Shown: positions 25,030-34,082 of the stretch, one piece after another
Layout of the letters: each line of letters opens with the position of its first letter
Position numbering within the stretch: the stretch's first letter is position 1
DNA from: Stieleria sedimenti
GTDB lineage: Bacteria; Planctomycetota; Planctomycetia; Pirellulales; Pirellulaceae
Assembly: GCF_025060895.1 (NCBI RefSeq)
Contig: NZ_JANZKV010000004.1
Coordinates: forward strand, 19,430 to 83,429
Direction: 5' to 3'
Length of the DNA stretch: 64,000 nucleotides
Position numbers and translations under genes: made by a program
Notes under the pieces: model-generated
Databases searched by the model: none
Seen by the model: only the letters and a program-made list of their open reading frames with translations
What the model was told of the DNA's origin: nothing

Positions 25030-25584
25030 ATGGAGCATCGCAGTGAGAGCAATGTCAAAGAGCCAATCGACGACGCAACGGTCAAGGCCGGTGCCGGCGG
25101 CGATCGCGCTGCGCTCCGCCAGATTTACGAGGCCACTGCGGATCGCGTCTTTCGCTTGATGGTGCGGATGGTCGGTCAACAGGACGCCGACGACTTAACG
25201 CAGCAAACTTTCGTCCGAGCGTTTACGAAGCTCGATCAGTTCAGCGGCGAATCGAAGTTCGAGACGTGGCTGTATCGACTGGCCACCAACGAAGCTCTGC
25301 AGCATCTACGCCGCGAGAAACATCGGCGGACCAAAGAACTGGTGGTCGAGCCGACCGCTGACCAAACCGACCACGTCGAGCAAGACGAACGAGTCGCGAT
25401 GGTACGCCAGGCACTCGATCAACTCGATCCGGAACTACGGGCGATCTTCACGCTCAAAGAAGAGAGCGGTCTGTCATACCAAGAGATCGCCCAGACGCTA
25501 GACATCCCCGAAGGTACTGTTGGATCGAGGTTGAACCGGGCACGGCGTGAATTGCGGAGGTTGATAGATGGGAGTCGGGAGTGA
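25030..25584 (+). CDS. ECF RNA polymerase sigma factor
   Basis: 184 residues with region 2 (YEATADRVFRLMVRMVG, DADDLTQQTFVRAFTKLDQF, FETWLYRLATNEALQHLRR) and region 4 (LDPELRAIFTLKEESGLSYQEIAQTLDIPEGTVGSRLNRARREL). It is a standard RpoE-like ECF sigma. A CsoR-like site lies just upstream, and metal-resistance genes surround it. No anti-sigma gene is adjacent; the Cys-rich anti-sigma at 10181 is a candidate partner. The last codons (DGSRE) run into a G/A-rich repeat. Confidence 0.9.
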   Translation: MEHRSESNVKEPIDDATVKAGAGGDRAALRQIYEATADRVFRLMVRMVGQQDADDLTQQTFVRAFTKLDQFSGESKFETWLYRLATNEALQHLRREKHRRTKELVVEPTADQTDHVEQDERVAMVRQALDQLDPELRAIFTLKEESGLSYQEIAQTLDIPEGTVGSRLNRARRELRRLIDGSRE

Positions 25585-25625
25585 GGGAGGAGCGAGTTGT
25601 GTTCTCCCTTCTCCTTCACCCCCCA
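25567..25625. repeat. G/A-rich inverted repeat between convergent genes (terminator-like)
   Basis: GATGGGAGTCGGGAGTGAGG is followed about 12 bases later by CTCCCTTCTCCTTCACCCC, which is its approximate complement. It lies between the convergent sigma and outer-membrane-factor genes and supplies the last sigma codons. It has the same composition and unit type (GGGAGTC) as the longer inserted repeat in the neighbouring gene. Confidence 0.5.
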
Positions 25626-25638
25626 ACACCCCTACTTC

Positions 25639-27351
25639 TTATTGAGGGCAACCTACCGTGCGATCCAACTGGGCGATCGTGCCGGCCAATGTGGCGTCGA
25701 TGCGGGCGAGTTGGGTCTCGAACATCAACAGCTCGCGGTAGGTTTCGATCAGCGTGAAAAAGTCCGTCCGTTTGCCTCGGTAGTCTGCGATCGAAAGTTT
25801 GAGTGTGTCTTCTGTTCGCGGGATGATGCGATTCTTGTAGATGGTGCGTTGCTCGACTAAGGCGTCGGCTTGAACGATCAGTCGGCGAATCTTGCCGTAA
25901 AGTTCGTCGCGTTCGGCTTCCAGGCGTCGAGTCGTGCTGCTGCGACGATGAGCTGCTTCGCGGACGCCGGCGTTAATCTTCTCTCGCCAAATCGGCAATG
26001 TTGTACCGAAACTGATGCTGAGTTGATCGTTTCCGTTGGCCACTGGGCTAAGTATGTCATGGTTGTCGCTGACCAATCCCCAGTTTAGTCCGACACTAAA
26101 GTCTGGATACTGCTGCAAGCAAGCCAAGCGTTCTCTGTCGCGGTCGCGTTGGATTTCCCATGCGAGGCCCCGTAGCTTCGGGTTGCATTGCTCGGCCAAC
26201 GCGATCAATTCTTCAATTTGCTGGGGCGTGTCAGTGATACCGAGTTCATCCGTTGCTTCGGGAAGAATCCCGACGGGTTGCTGTAGCAGCGTAGCGAGGT
26301 CGGCTTGGGCAACCAGCTTTTGCCGAGCAAGCGTGATGAGCTGTTCGTCGAGTCGATCGGTTTCGAGTTGGGCACGCAATACGTCTTGTTGCGAACCGCC
26401 ACTGCGATAACGCGCCTCTGCAACGTCGGTCAGGTCGGCAACGAGGTCTTTGGTTTCCTCGACGATGTCAATCGCGCGGGTTGCGAACCAGACTTCGTAG
26501 TAGGCGAGACGAACAGACTCGGTGATCTCGCGAGCAATCGCGTCAACTTCCGATTGGGCGATTTGCACTTCGCGGCTGGCGATGACCGCTTTGGTTTTCA
26601 GCTTGTCAGGAAACGGCACCATCTGGTTAATCGACATCTGGTTAGCTACCCGGCCGGCCGCGGTTTGGATGGCGTTGTCGTGCAAAGGCCAGAAGGTGTT
26701 GTTGAATGTCGGGTCGGGCAAGGCTTTGGCTTGCGGGATGACATTGGTTGCAGCAGCGACGCGTTGTCTGGCGGCGAGGACTTTGGGGTGACGTGCGAGG
26801 GCAATGCCTATGAAATACTCGACAGGCTGACCAGTTGGGGAGTTGGGAGAAGGGGAGTCTGGGAGAGGGGGAGACAGGGAGTCTGGGAGATCGGGAGTCT
26901 CGGAATTGTCATTTGTCTTGTCATCTTCATCACTCTCCGTGTCTCCTTGTCTCCCCTTCTCCGTGCCTTCCTCCTGCTCGTCTTCTTTCTCCCCACTCCC
27001 ACCTTCAAACTCCCCATCTTCCTTGGGCGGATCGAGTTGCAGAAAGTCTCCGAAACTTCGTTTGCTGTCTTCCTGGGGTGGTTGAGCGAAGACGGCGGGC
27101 GATTCGATCACCACTCCGTCGTTGTAGCCGACGGGCTGTATGGAAGCAGTTTCCGGCTCGCTGAGGATTTGCTGCCAATCGACGTCGCTGGTCGCGCCCG
27201 ACATCGGGGGCGAAGCGGCGACCGGATCGGCGACTTTTGCTACCTGAACACCGCGATGAGAGGCACAACCAGACGTCGACGCGGCAACCAATGCTGCTAG
27301 CAGCAATCGTTTCGCGTGGGTCGTTCTGAGTCTCAAAGAATGCCGATCCAT
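25639..27351 (-). CDS. TolC/CzcC-type outer-membrane efflux lipoprotein with low-complexity insertion
   Basis: 570 residues. A lipoprotein signal ends STSGC (~29). A variable region follows, then a low-complexity insertion (~107-174, rich in E/D/G then P/S/D) and two OEP domains with YFIGIALARHPKVLAARQRV and LAYYEVWFATRAIDIVEE, later LRGLAWEIQRDRDRERLACLQQYPDFSVGLNWG. The insertion corresponds to the G/A-rich inverted repeat at 26836-27014. It would form the outer-membrane channel for a nearby RND system (Czc or Cus). It is convergent with the sigma gene. Confidence 0.85.
   Translation of the reverse strand: MDRHSLRLRTTHAKRLLLAALVAASTSGCASHRGVQVAKVADPVAASPPMSGATSDVDWQQILSEPETASIQPVGYNDGVVIESPAVFAQPPQEDSKRSFGDFLQLDPPKEDGEFEGGSGEKEDEQEEGTEKGRQGDTESDEDDKTNDNSETPDLPDSLSPPLPDSPSPNSPTGQPVEYFIGIALARHPKVLAARQRVAAATNVIPQAKALPDPTFNNTFWPLHDNAIQTAAGRVANQMSINQMVPFPDKLKTKAVIASREVQIAQSEVDAIAREITESVRLAYYEVWFATRAIDIVEETKDLVADLTDVAEARYRSGGSQQDVLRAQLETDRLDEQLITLARQKLVAQADLATLLQQPVGILPEATDELGITDTPQQIEELIALAEQCNPKLRGLAWEIQRDRDRERLACLQQYPDFSVGLNWGLVSDNHDILSPVANGNDQLSISFGTTLPIWREKINAGVREAAHRRSSTTRRLEAERDELYGKIRRLIVQADALVEQRTIYKNRIIPRTEDTLKLSIADYRGKRTDFFTLIETYRELLMFETQLARIDATLAGTIAQLDRTVGCPQ
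26836..27014. repeat. Purine/pyrimidine inverted repeat inserted in frame in an OMF gene
   Basis: The left part (26836-26905) is built from GGGAGTCTGGGAGA-like units. The right part (26935-27014) is C/T-rich (CTCCTTGTCTCCCCTTCTCC) and complementary in style, so the segment can fold as a long imperfect hairpin. The OMF frame stays open across it and yields an acidic and Pro/Ser-rich linker before the first OEP domain. Confidence 0.65.
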
Positions 27352-27449
27352 GGCGTTCAGGTCCTAATGAGCTAAAATTGAGCTGTTAAAGTTTGTCTAA
27401 CCGGTTAATTCCTATTGAACTCTTCGGCCAAATTTCCGATACAGTTCAT

Positions 27450-27466
27450 ATACCGGGCATGGGTAT
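27450..27466. promoter_or_regulatory. CsoR-like operator, site 2
   Basis: ATACCGGGCATGGGTAT matches ATACC-N7-GGTAT. It lies 18 bases before the GTG start of the Cys-rich secreted protein (27485), the first gene of the second Cus operon, and about 100 bases from the divergent outer-membrane-factor gene. It could control either or both. Confidence 0.55.
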
Positions 27467-27484
27467 CTTTTTCGGAAGGTCACA

Positions 27485-28039
27485 GTGAGTAACTCCCCCC
27501 TAATTCGCACCGCCGTTAATCTTTGTCTGATCGCTGCAATGGTGATTCAGCCGATGGCGCTGGTGGCTGCGCAGGGAATATGTGCTCAAGGTCAGTGCTG
27601 CGAGGCCGAAACGGTCTGCCACGCTTGCAAATGCTGTGAAGTGAAAACGGACGGCGATCTGTGCGGTTGCTGTAGCGGCAATGAAGAAGGCGCCAGCAGT
27701 TGCTGCACGAAGAAAGGCGAACAATCAAAGCATGACGACCTGTTCGGTGAAATCTCCGACGTCGTGCCCGAGCCACCGAAATCCGACGACGAGAAATTGG
27801 TTCAAGACCAAGTTGCGTTGTCATCGTGCATGTGTGGCATTCGATCAGAACCGCTAGCACCGGCACCACATCGCGTACCTGTTCCTCAGGTTCGTGAATT
27901 AGTCGTGATTGCGTACTTGGATAACGTTGCATCCGAGGCTGGACTTTCAATTCGTCCAGATCAACTGATGTCACGATTGCCGATCGGCGATCACTCACCG
28001 CATTTCTCTCAGCGGTTTCTTTGCATCTGGCGCATCTAG
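27485..28039 (+). CDS. Secreted Cys-rich protein
   Basis: 184 residues from GTG 27485. A signal peptide (to ~29, VAAQG) is followed by dense Cys clusters: CAQGQCCEAETVCHACKCC, CGCCSGNEEGASSCC and later CMCG. The C-terminal half is ordinary. It is probably a periplasmic Cu/Ag-chelating protein and the first gene of the second Cus operon; the CsoR-like site 18 bases upstream fits copper control. The gap to cusB2 (28040-28316) holds no other gene. Confidence 0.65.
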   Translation: MSNSPLIRTAVNLCLIAAMVIQPMALVAAQGICAQGQCCEAETVCHACKCCEVKTDGDLCGCCSGNEEGASSCCTKKGEQSKHDDLFGEISDVVPEPPKSDDEKLVQDQVALSSCMCGIRSEPLAPAPHRVPVPQVRELVVIAYLDNVASEAGLSIRPDQLMSRLPIGDHSPHFSQRFLCIWRI

Positions 28040-28316
28040 CGTCGTCTCGATAGGAGAGCTGCGCGCTCGTAGCTCTTCGTTTTCAAGTTGGCTTTCACGC
28101 GAATGATGCTGCGCGCTCGTTCCGAATGAAGTCTTTCCAGATGCAATCCCCACGCGATTTGATCGCGTCACCAAAACAATGAACCGGTCACAGCCTGGAG
28201 GCGATGACTGGTCGATGATGCGATCCCCTCCATTGCGTCGTCGGCCAGTCACCTCTTGAGCTGACGTTCGTGGATGGAACCACAAACGCGTGCCGGAAAA
28301 CGCCGCGAGAACTGTA

Positions 28317-30440
28317 ATGAATCAGGACGAACCAATCCAACCCAACGAAGCCGACGTTGACGATAAAGTCAGCAGTGTCGATACGGATGCGCCGACCGAT
28401 AGCGAGCCAGTGGAAGCGGTGGCCGAAGAAACGACCACGCCTATTGAAGCCAAGCCGACTGCACCTCAACGTGGTGACGGGATGAAATGGCTGGTGCGCA
28501 CGGGTGTGCAAGCCGCGACCGTTGTAATCGTCGCCGGTCTTGTCTTTTTCTTACTCGGTGTCGCACAGCGAACGAAGTGGTTGACTGCGGATGGTTTTTC
28601 CGGCGGACAAGGTGATACCGTCGCAGAAACCGGCGGCGGCGAAGACAATCGATACATCTGCCCGATGATGTGTACGCCACCGTCGACCGAACCCGGACGA
28701 TGCCCGGTGTGTGCGATGGAATTGGTCGAAGCGACTGGCGGCGGAGGCGGCGATGGAATCTCGGTCACTATCGAACCATCCGCCCGGCGATTGGTCGGTA
28801 TTCAAACCGCGATGTCGAAGATGGGCGAAGTTAGTCGAACGATCCGCACTATTGGCTCGATCGACTTCGACGAAAGCCAACTGTCGACCATCAGTGCGTA
28901 CATCGACGGCCGCTTGGAAAAGATGTACGCGAACTACGCTGGCGTGAAAGTCAATGAAGGCGACGACCTGGCGTTGATCTACAGCCCGCAGCTCTACACC
29001 GCACAAACCGAGTTCATCACCAGCATGAACAGCGATGGCAAGATCGGTCGCTTTCAAATCTCTGGCGGCGATCTGAACAAGATGGCACGGGAGAATTTGA
29101 CGGAACTGGGCATGACGGAAAGTCAGATCGACGAGTTGGGTAGGTCGGGAAAACCAATGTCGCGTATCCGCATCAAGTCACCGCAAAGTGGAACGGTGAT
29201 CGAAAAGTCAGCCGTTGAGGGCGACTATGTGAAAACGGGGGACAAGCTTTACCGTGTAGCCGACCTGAGCAGTGTTTGGTTGATGCTTGATCTGTTTCCC
29301 GACGACGCATCGGCTGTTCGTTTCGGCCAACAAGTCGAAGCGGAAATACAGTCGATGCCGGGCGAAGTATTTACGGGCCGCGTCGCTTTCATTGACCCGA
29401 CCGTGAACCCGAAGACTCGAACGGTACGCGTGCGAGTCGAGATCATGAACTTTGACGGCAAACTGCGACCGGGCGACTACGCCACTGCTCGGGTGACCGT
29501 GCCAGCGATCCCAATGGACCAAGTTTACGATCCGGCACTGGCGAACAAATACATCAGCCCGATGCACCCGCAAGTCATCCGCGACGAACCGGGCAAGTGC
29601 CCGCTTTGCGATATGGATTTGGTGCCGACATCGCAGCTCGGGTTCGCATCAGAACCCCTGCCGATGCAGCAAGTCGTGACTGTGCCGCGCGACGCCGTGC
29701 TTCTAGCTGGCGAGAACAGCGTGATCTATGTCGAAACCGAACCCGGTCGTTTTGAGATTCGCCGAGTGACAGTCGGTCCCATGAATCGAAAAGAAGCGGT
29801 GATCGTCGAAGGGCTTTCGGCTGGCGAGACGGTTGCAACAGGTGGCAATTTCTTGATCGACTCACAAATGCAGCTCGCCGGAAACCCATCGTTGATGGAC
29901 CCGACCAAAGCACCTAGCTATTCGCCGGGACCGCTGGAACTTCCCAATACCACTCCTGTCATGCTGGCCAGCGACGCTGGCAACACGCTTGATCGAACCT
30001 ACGACGCGTACTTTGAAATCCAGTGTGCGATGGCGGCCGACCAAACGCCTCCGCCCGTTGCGTTGAACACGCTGATCGAAGGTCTCCGCGAACTGGAAAT
30101 GTTGGCCAATGTTCCCGATGAAGCTCAACGCCGGTTCGCGACCGCTCGCCGCGCGGCGTCACGCATGGACGGTTCGTTGGAAACGGCTCGCGAAGCCTAT
30201 CGCGGCGTCAGTCACGCGATGTTGCGAGCGGCCACGGTGGCTCGCGGGCCGAAGACGGCTGTGAAGTTGACGCACTATTACTGCCCGATGGTTCCCGGCG
30301 GCGGTGGAGACTGGATGCAGCCCGGCGGCGATTTGCAGAACCCGTATTGGGGCAGCGAGATGCTGACGTGCGGCGAAGTCGTTCGTGACATGGCGATGCC
30401 CGCGGGCATGGTTCCCTCAATCGCGCGCACGGTGCAGTAA
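28317..30440 (+). CDS. cusB: CusB-type RND periplasmic adaptor (second system)
   Basis: 707 residues from ATG 28317 (GTG 28290 also in frame). One TM follows an acidic N-terminus. The first heavy-metal-binding domain is a variant, ICPMMCTPPSTEPGRCPVCAM, with CPMMC in place of CPMHP; the second, ISPMHPQVIRDEPGKCPLCDM, is normal. The adaptor core (YIDGRLEKMYANYAGVKVNEGD) follows, and a C-terminal domain ends with YYCPMVPGGGGDWMQPGG. It is 12 bases upstream of its cusA partner and unlike copy 1 carries no inserted repeats. Confidence 0.85.
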   Translation: MNQDEPIQPNEADVDDKVSSVDTDAPTDSEPVEAVAEETTTPIEAKPTAPQRGDGMKWLVRTGVQAATVVIVAGLVFFLLGVAQRTKWLTADGFSGGQGDTVAETGGGEDNRYICPMMCTPPSTEPGRCPVCAMELVEATGGGGGDGISVTIEPSARRLVGIQTAMSKMGEVSRTIRTIGSIDFDESQLSTISAYIDGRLEKMYANYAGVKVNEGDDLALIYSPQLYTAQTEFITSMNSDGKIGRFQISGGDLNKMARENLTELGMTESQIDELGRSGKPMSRIRIKSPQSGTVIEKSAVEGDYVKTGDKLYRVADLSSVWLMLDLFPDDASAVRFGQQVEAEIQSMPGEVFTGRVAFIDPTVNPKTRTVRVRVEIMNFDGKLRPGDYATARVTVPAIPMDQVYDPALANKYISPMHPQVIRDEPGKCPLCDMDLVPTSQLGFASEPLPMQQVVTVPRDAVLLAGENSVIYVETEPGRFEIRRVTVGPMNRKEAVIVEGLSAGETVATGGNFLIDSQMQLAGNPSLMDPTKAPSYSPGPLELPNTTPVMLASDAGNTLDRTYDAYFEIQCAMAADQTPPPVALNTLIEGLRELEMLANVPDEAQRRFATARRAASRMDGSLETAREAYRGVSHAMLRAATVARGPKTAVKLTHYYCPMVPGGGGDWMQPGGDLQNPYWGSEMLTCGEVVRDMAMPAGMVPSIARTVQ

Positions 30441-30451
30441 GGAGACGAACC

Positions 30452-33400
30452 ATGCTTAATCTCATCATTCGCTTCTGCGTCAAAGAACCTTGGCTGGTCG
30501 TCTTGCTGACGATCGGGCTAAGCGTCGCTGGCTGGGTCAGCTTTAAGTCGATTCCGATCGACGCGATTCCCAACATTGGCGAGAACCAAGTTATCGTGTT
30601 GACGCCTTGGCCGGGTCGCTCGCCAAAGGATATCGAAGACCAAGTCACCTATCCGCTGAGCGTTTCGTTGCTCGCTGTTCCCGGTGCGGAATCGGTGCGT
30701 GGCAAGAGCATGTTCGGCTACAGCTTTGTGCAGGTCACGTTCAAGGACGAAATTGACTTTTATTGGGCACGGAGTCGAGTTTCTGAGCAACTCGGTAGTG
30801 CCGCGTCACAGTTGCCCGATGGCGTTGTGCCACAACTTGGCCCGGACGCGACCGGATTGGGACAGGTTTACTACTACACGTTACAACCACCCGACGAAGG
30901 TATGGGGCTCGCAGAACTTCGCAGCATGCAAGACTTCGTCGTGAAGTACGAGTTGCAGGCGGTCGAAGGGGTCAGCGAGGTCGCGTCGATCGGCGGTTAT
31001 GTTCGCCAGTATCAAATCGAAGTCGATCCCGACAAGCTTCGCTTTCACAACGTATCGCTCGACAAGTTGGCGATGGCGATCAATGGATCGAACTTGGACG
31101 TCGGTGCTAAGACAGTCGAAACGACCGGCATGGAGTTCATCGTCCGCAGCAAGGGGTTCCTCGGTACTGGCGGTGACAAAGACAAAGCGGTCGAGGACAT
31201 CGAGGACACCGTCATCATGCAGCGTGACGGAGTTCCCGTTCGCGTCCGCGACATTGCCAATGTGCAGATTGGCCCAGACTTTCGTCGCGGTGCATTGGAC
31301 TACAACGGAGCCGAAGCGGTTGGCGGCGTGGTCGTGATGCGATACGGCGAGAATCCTCGAGTCGTCATCGACCGCGTGAAAGCCAAGATTGCCGCGATAA
31401 CGCCGTCGCTACAAGGTGTGACCATTCATGGCGTCTACGATCGCAGCGGACTGATCGACGAGACGATGGCGACGCTGACGCATGCGTTACGCGACGAGAT
31501 CATCATCACGGCGATCATCATCCTCTTGTTTCTATTGCACATCCGCAGCAGTTTCGTTGTCGCGATCTGTCTGCCGGTCGCTGTGTTGATGTCGTTCATC
31601 GCGATGCGGTTCGTCGGCGTCGGAGCGAACATCATGTCGCTGGCGGGGATCGCGATCGCAATCGGAACGATGGTCGACATGGCGATCATTGTTTCGGAGA
31701 ACATTTACCAGCATCTTTCGGATTGGGAGACTGGCAGCGAAGAGGAGAGAATCAAGCAACCTCGCACGGAAGTCGTCTACGAAGCCACGGTCGAAGTCGC
31801 ACCGGCCGTCGTGACCGCCGTGGCGACAACCATTGTCAGTTTCTTGCCGGTCTTCTTTTTGACCGGTCGCGATTACAAGCTGTTTTCTCCGCTGGCTTAC
31901 ACCAAGACATTTGCGATTGCTGCAGCGATGATCGCGGCCGTCACGATTGTGCCCGCCTTGTGTCGATTAATGTTGCGGAGCAGCGTGCGTCGAAAATCGA
32001 CCGCGCTGGTTGCCGCGTTGTCTCTCTCCGGATTGCTCGGTGCCGCGTCCCATTTCTTGTGGGGGTCACGACTCGCAGAGCGTTTCGGCTTGGATACTTG
32101 GATTGTGACCGTGATCGCGGGCACGATTGGGTTTATTGCCGGCTGGCAATTGCTGCGAGAGCGAATTCGGCCTATCGAGGAAATCCCGTCTAGTCGCTTC
32201 GTTCGCTGGGTCTACGCAGCCCGATTGCGACACGCCCTGAACCACAAAGCATTCGCACTTTCGTTTCCGTTGGTGCTGTTGATCATCGGCGTGGGTGCCT
32301 ACGTCGGAATGCCAACCGTGCTTCGTCCGGTCGAAAAGTTCGCGAACCTGTTCGGTGCCGATCTGAATGACTTTCCCGGCTACGTCGATGCCAAGCATGT
32401 TTTTACGGGGTTGCAGAGCGACGACTGGATCGCGCTCGACGAAGGAAGCTGGTTCTACATGCCGACGCTGTACCCGGCAGCCAGTTTCTCGCAAGCGATG
32501 CAGGTATTGCAAACGCAAGATGTTTTGATCGGCCAAATTCCCGAAGTCAAAGACGTGCTGGGCAAGATTGGTCGCGTCGAATCGGCACTCGACCCCGCGC
32601 CGGCCGCGATGGTCGAAACCTATGTGATGCTCAAACCCGAAAGCGAGTGGCGAGAAGGCGTCACTGCTCGCGACGTGTGGGACGAAATCAACCGAGTCGC
32701 CACGTTGCCCGGTGTCACGCCCGCGTCGGCGTTACAACCGATCGAGGGCCGAGTCGTGATGTTGCAGTCTGGCATCAAGGCACCGATGGCCATTCGAGTT
32801 TACGGCAACGAACTCGACGAGTTGGCTGACGCGGCCATGAATGTCTCCGCTGAGCTGAAGAAGTCGCCGCTGATCAACGCCGGAACGGTAAATCCCGACA
32901 TCGTTCTCGGTAAACCCTACGTCGAGTTCACCGTCGACCGCGAAGCGGCATCGCGGTACGGGATGAGTTCGTCGATGGTGAACCAAGTCATCGAAACAGC
33001 CCTCGGCGGAATGAACCTGATTAAAACGGTCGAGGGGCGAGAACGTTATCCCGTGCGGCTTCGGTACAACCGCGACCTCCGCGAACAGATCGACGGTCTG
33101 AAACGTTTGCCCGTCGTCACGCACTCGGGGGCCGTTGTGCCATTGGAAGAACTCGCAACACTGGAAACGACTTGGGGGCCGGGTGCAATCAACAGCGAAA
33201 ACGGTCGACTCGTCGCTCATGTTTCTTTCATGACCAATGGCAGCAAGGGCGATTTGGAATCGGTTTCCGCGATCGAAGAACAGCTCCGCGCGGCACAGTC
33301 GCTGCCTCCGTCCGACCCGAATCGGTTATCGCTGCCAGCGGGATACTCTCTCGAGGCCGTTGGGAGCTTCCGAAATCAGATCGAAGCCAACCGGCGTTTG

Positions 33401-33967
33401 ATGTGGATCATTCCGATGGTGATCTGCATCAATCTGATGTTGCTTTACATGGAGTTCCGAAACCTCTCGATTTCGTTGGCCGTGTTCTCCGGTATCCCCG
33501 TCGCCTTCGCTGGCGGCATGATTGCAGTGGCAACGATGGGCGTCGAACTCAATACGGCAGTTTGGGTTGGCTTCATCGCGCTGTTCGGTCTCGCGGTCGA
33601 CGATGGCGTGGTGATGGCGACCTACATCCATCAACTTCTCAAGAAACGCAAAATCGAATCGGTCGAAGACATTCGCAGCGTGGTTTACGAAGCCGGGCTC
33701 AAACGCATTCGGCCATGCATGATGACCACGGTGACGACGCTTGCCGCGTTGATTCCGGTGTTAATCGCGACAGGCCGTGGTGCGGACGTTGCCCGAGCGA
33801 TGGCGATTCCCGTGTTCGGCGGCATGTTGGCCGAGCCGTTCACGTCGTTCATCGTGCCAACGCTCTACTGCGGTTACCTCGAATTGAAGATGCGATTCGG
33901 ATTTCAAGACGAGCTTTGGGAAGGCACCAAAGCGATGCCGGGGGAGGAACTCATGAAAGCTGCATAA
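30452..33967 (+). CDS. cusA: CusA-type heavy-metal RND efflux pump (second system)
   Basis: 1171 residues. The TM4 signature GIAIAIGTMVDMAIIVSEN places it in the Cu(I)/Ag(I) class. The N-terminus has VKEPWLVVLLTIGLSVAGW and the IDAIPNIGENQVIV strand; an extra membrane segment near residues 515-570 is shared with the first CusA. It starts 12 bases after cusB2 and is followed by a secreted four-repeat Cys protein. The complete pump probably uses one of the two outer-membrane factors in the island. Confidence 0.9.
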   Translation: MLNLIIRFCVKEPWLVVLLTIGLSVAGWVSFKSIPIDAIPNIGENQVIVLTPWPGRSPKDIEDQVTYPLSVSLLAVPGAESVRGKSMFGYSFVQVTFKDEIDFYWARSRVSEQLGSAASQLPDGVVPQLGPDATGLGQVYYYTLQPPDEGMGLAELRSMQDFVVKYELQAVEGVSEVASIGGYVRQYQIEVDPDKLRFHNVSLDKLAMAINGSNLDVGAKTVETTGMEFIVRSKGFLGTGGDKDKAVEDIEDTVIMQRDGVPVRVRDIANVQIGPDFRRGALDYNGAEAVGGVVVMRYGENPRVVIDRVKAKIAAITPSLQGVTIHGVYDRSGLIDETMATLTHALRDEIIITAIIILLFLLHIRSSFVVAICLPVAVLMSFIAMRFVGVGANIMSLAGIAIAIGTMVDMAIIVSENIYQHLSDWETGSEEERIKQPRTEVVYEATVEVAPAVVTAVATTIVSFLPVFFLTGRDYKLFSPLAYTKTFAIAAAMIAAVTIVPALCRLMLRSSVRRKSTALVAALSLSGLLGAASHFLWGSRLAERFGLDTWIVTVIAGTIGFIAGWQLLRERIRPIEEIPSSRFVRWVYAARLRHALNHKAFALSFPLVLLIIGVGAYVGMPTVLRPVEKFANLFGADLNDFPGYVDAKHVFTGLQSDDWIALDEGSWFYMPTLYPAASFSQAMQVLQTQDVLIGQIPEVKDVLGKIGRVESALDPAPAAMVETYVMLKPESEWREGVTARDVWDEINRVATLPGVTPASALQPIEGRVVMLQSGIKAPMAIRVYGNELDELADAAMNVSAELKKSPLINAGTVNPDIVLGKPYVEFTVDREAASRYGMSSSMVNQVIETALGGMNLIKTVEGRERYPVRLRYNRDLREQIDGLKRLPVVTHSGAVVPLEELATLETTWGPGAINSENGRLVAHVSFMTNGSKGDLESVSAIEEQLRAAQSLPPSDPNRLSLPAGYSLEAVGSFRNQIEANRRLMWIIPMVICINLMLLYMEFRNLSISLAVFSGIPVAFAGGMIAVATMGVELNTAVWVGFIALFGLAVDDGVVMATYIHQLLKKRKIESVEDIRSVVYEAGLKRIRPCMMTTVTTLAALIPVLIATGRGADVARAMAIPVFGGMLAEPFTSFIVPTLYCGYLELKMRFGFQDELWEGTKAMPGEELMKAA

Positions 33968-34082
33968 AACTTTTCTTTTGACCGTGAAGGAATTCACGAC
34001 TCAAGCATCCAATCAACCAACCTCACCAAGATCGACGGACCCAACGGATGGAGTCCTGACACTATTACAACGGAGTTCTCCC

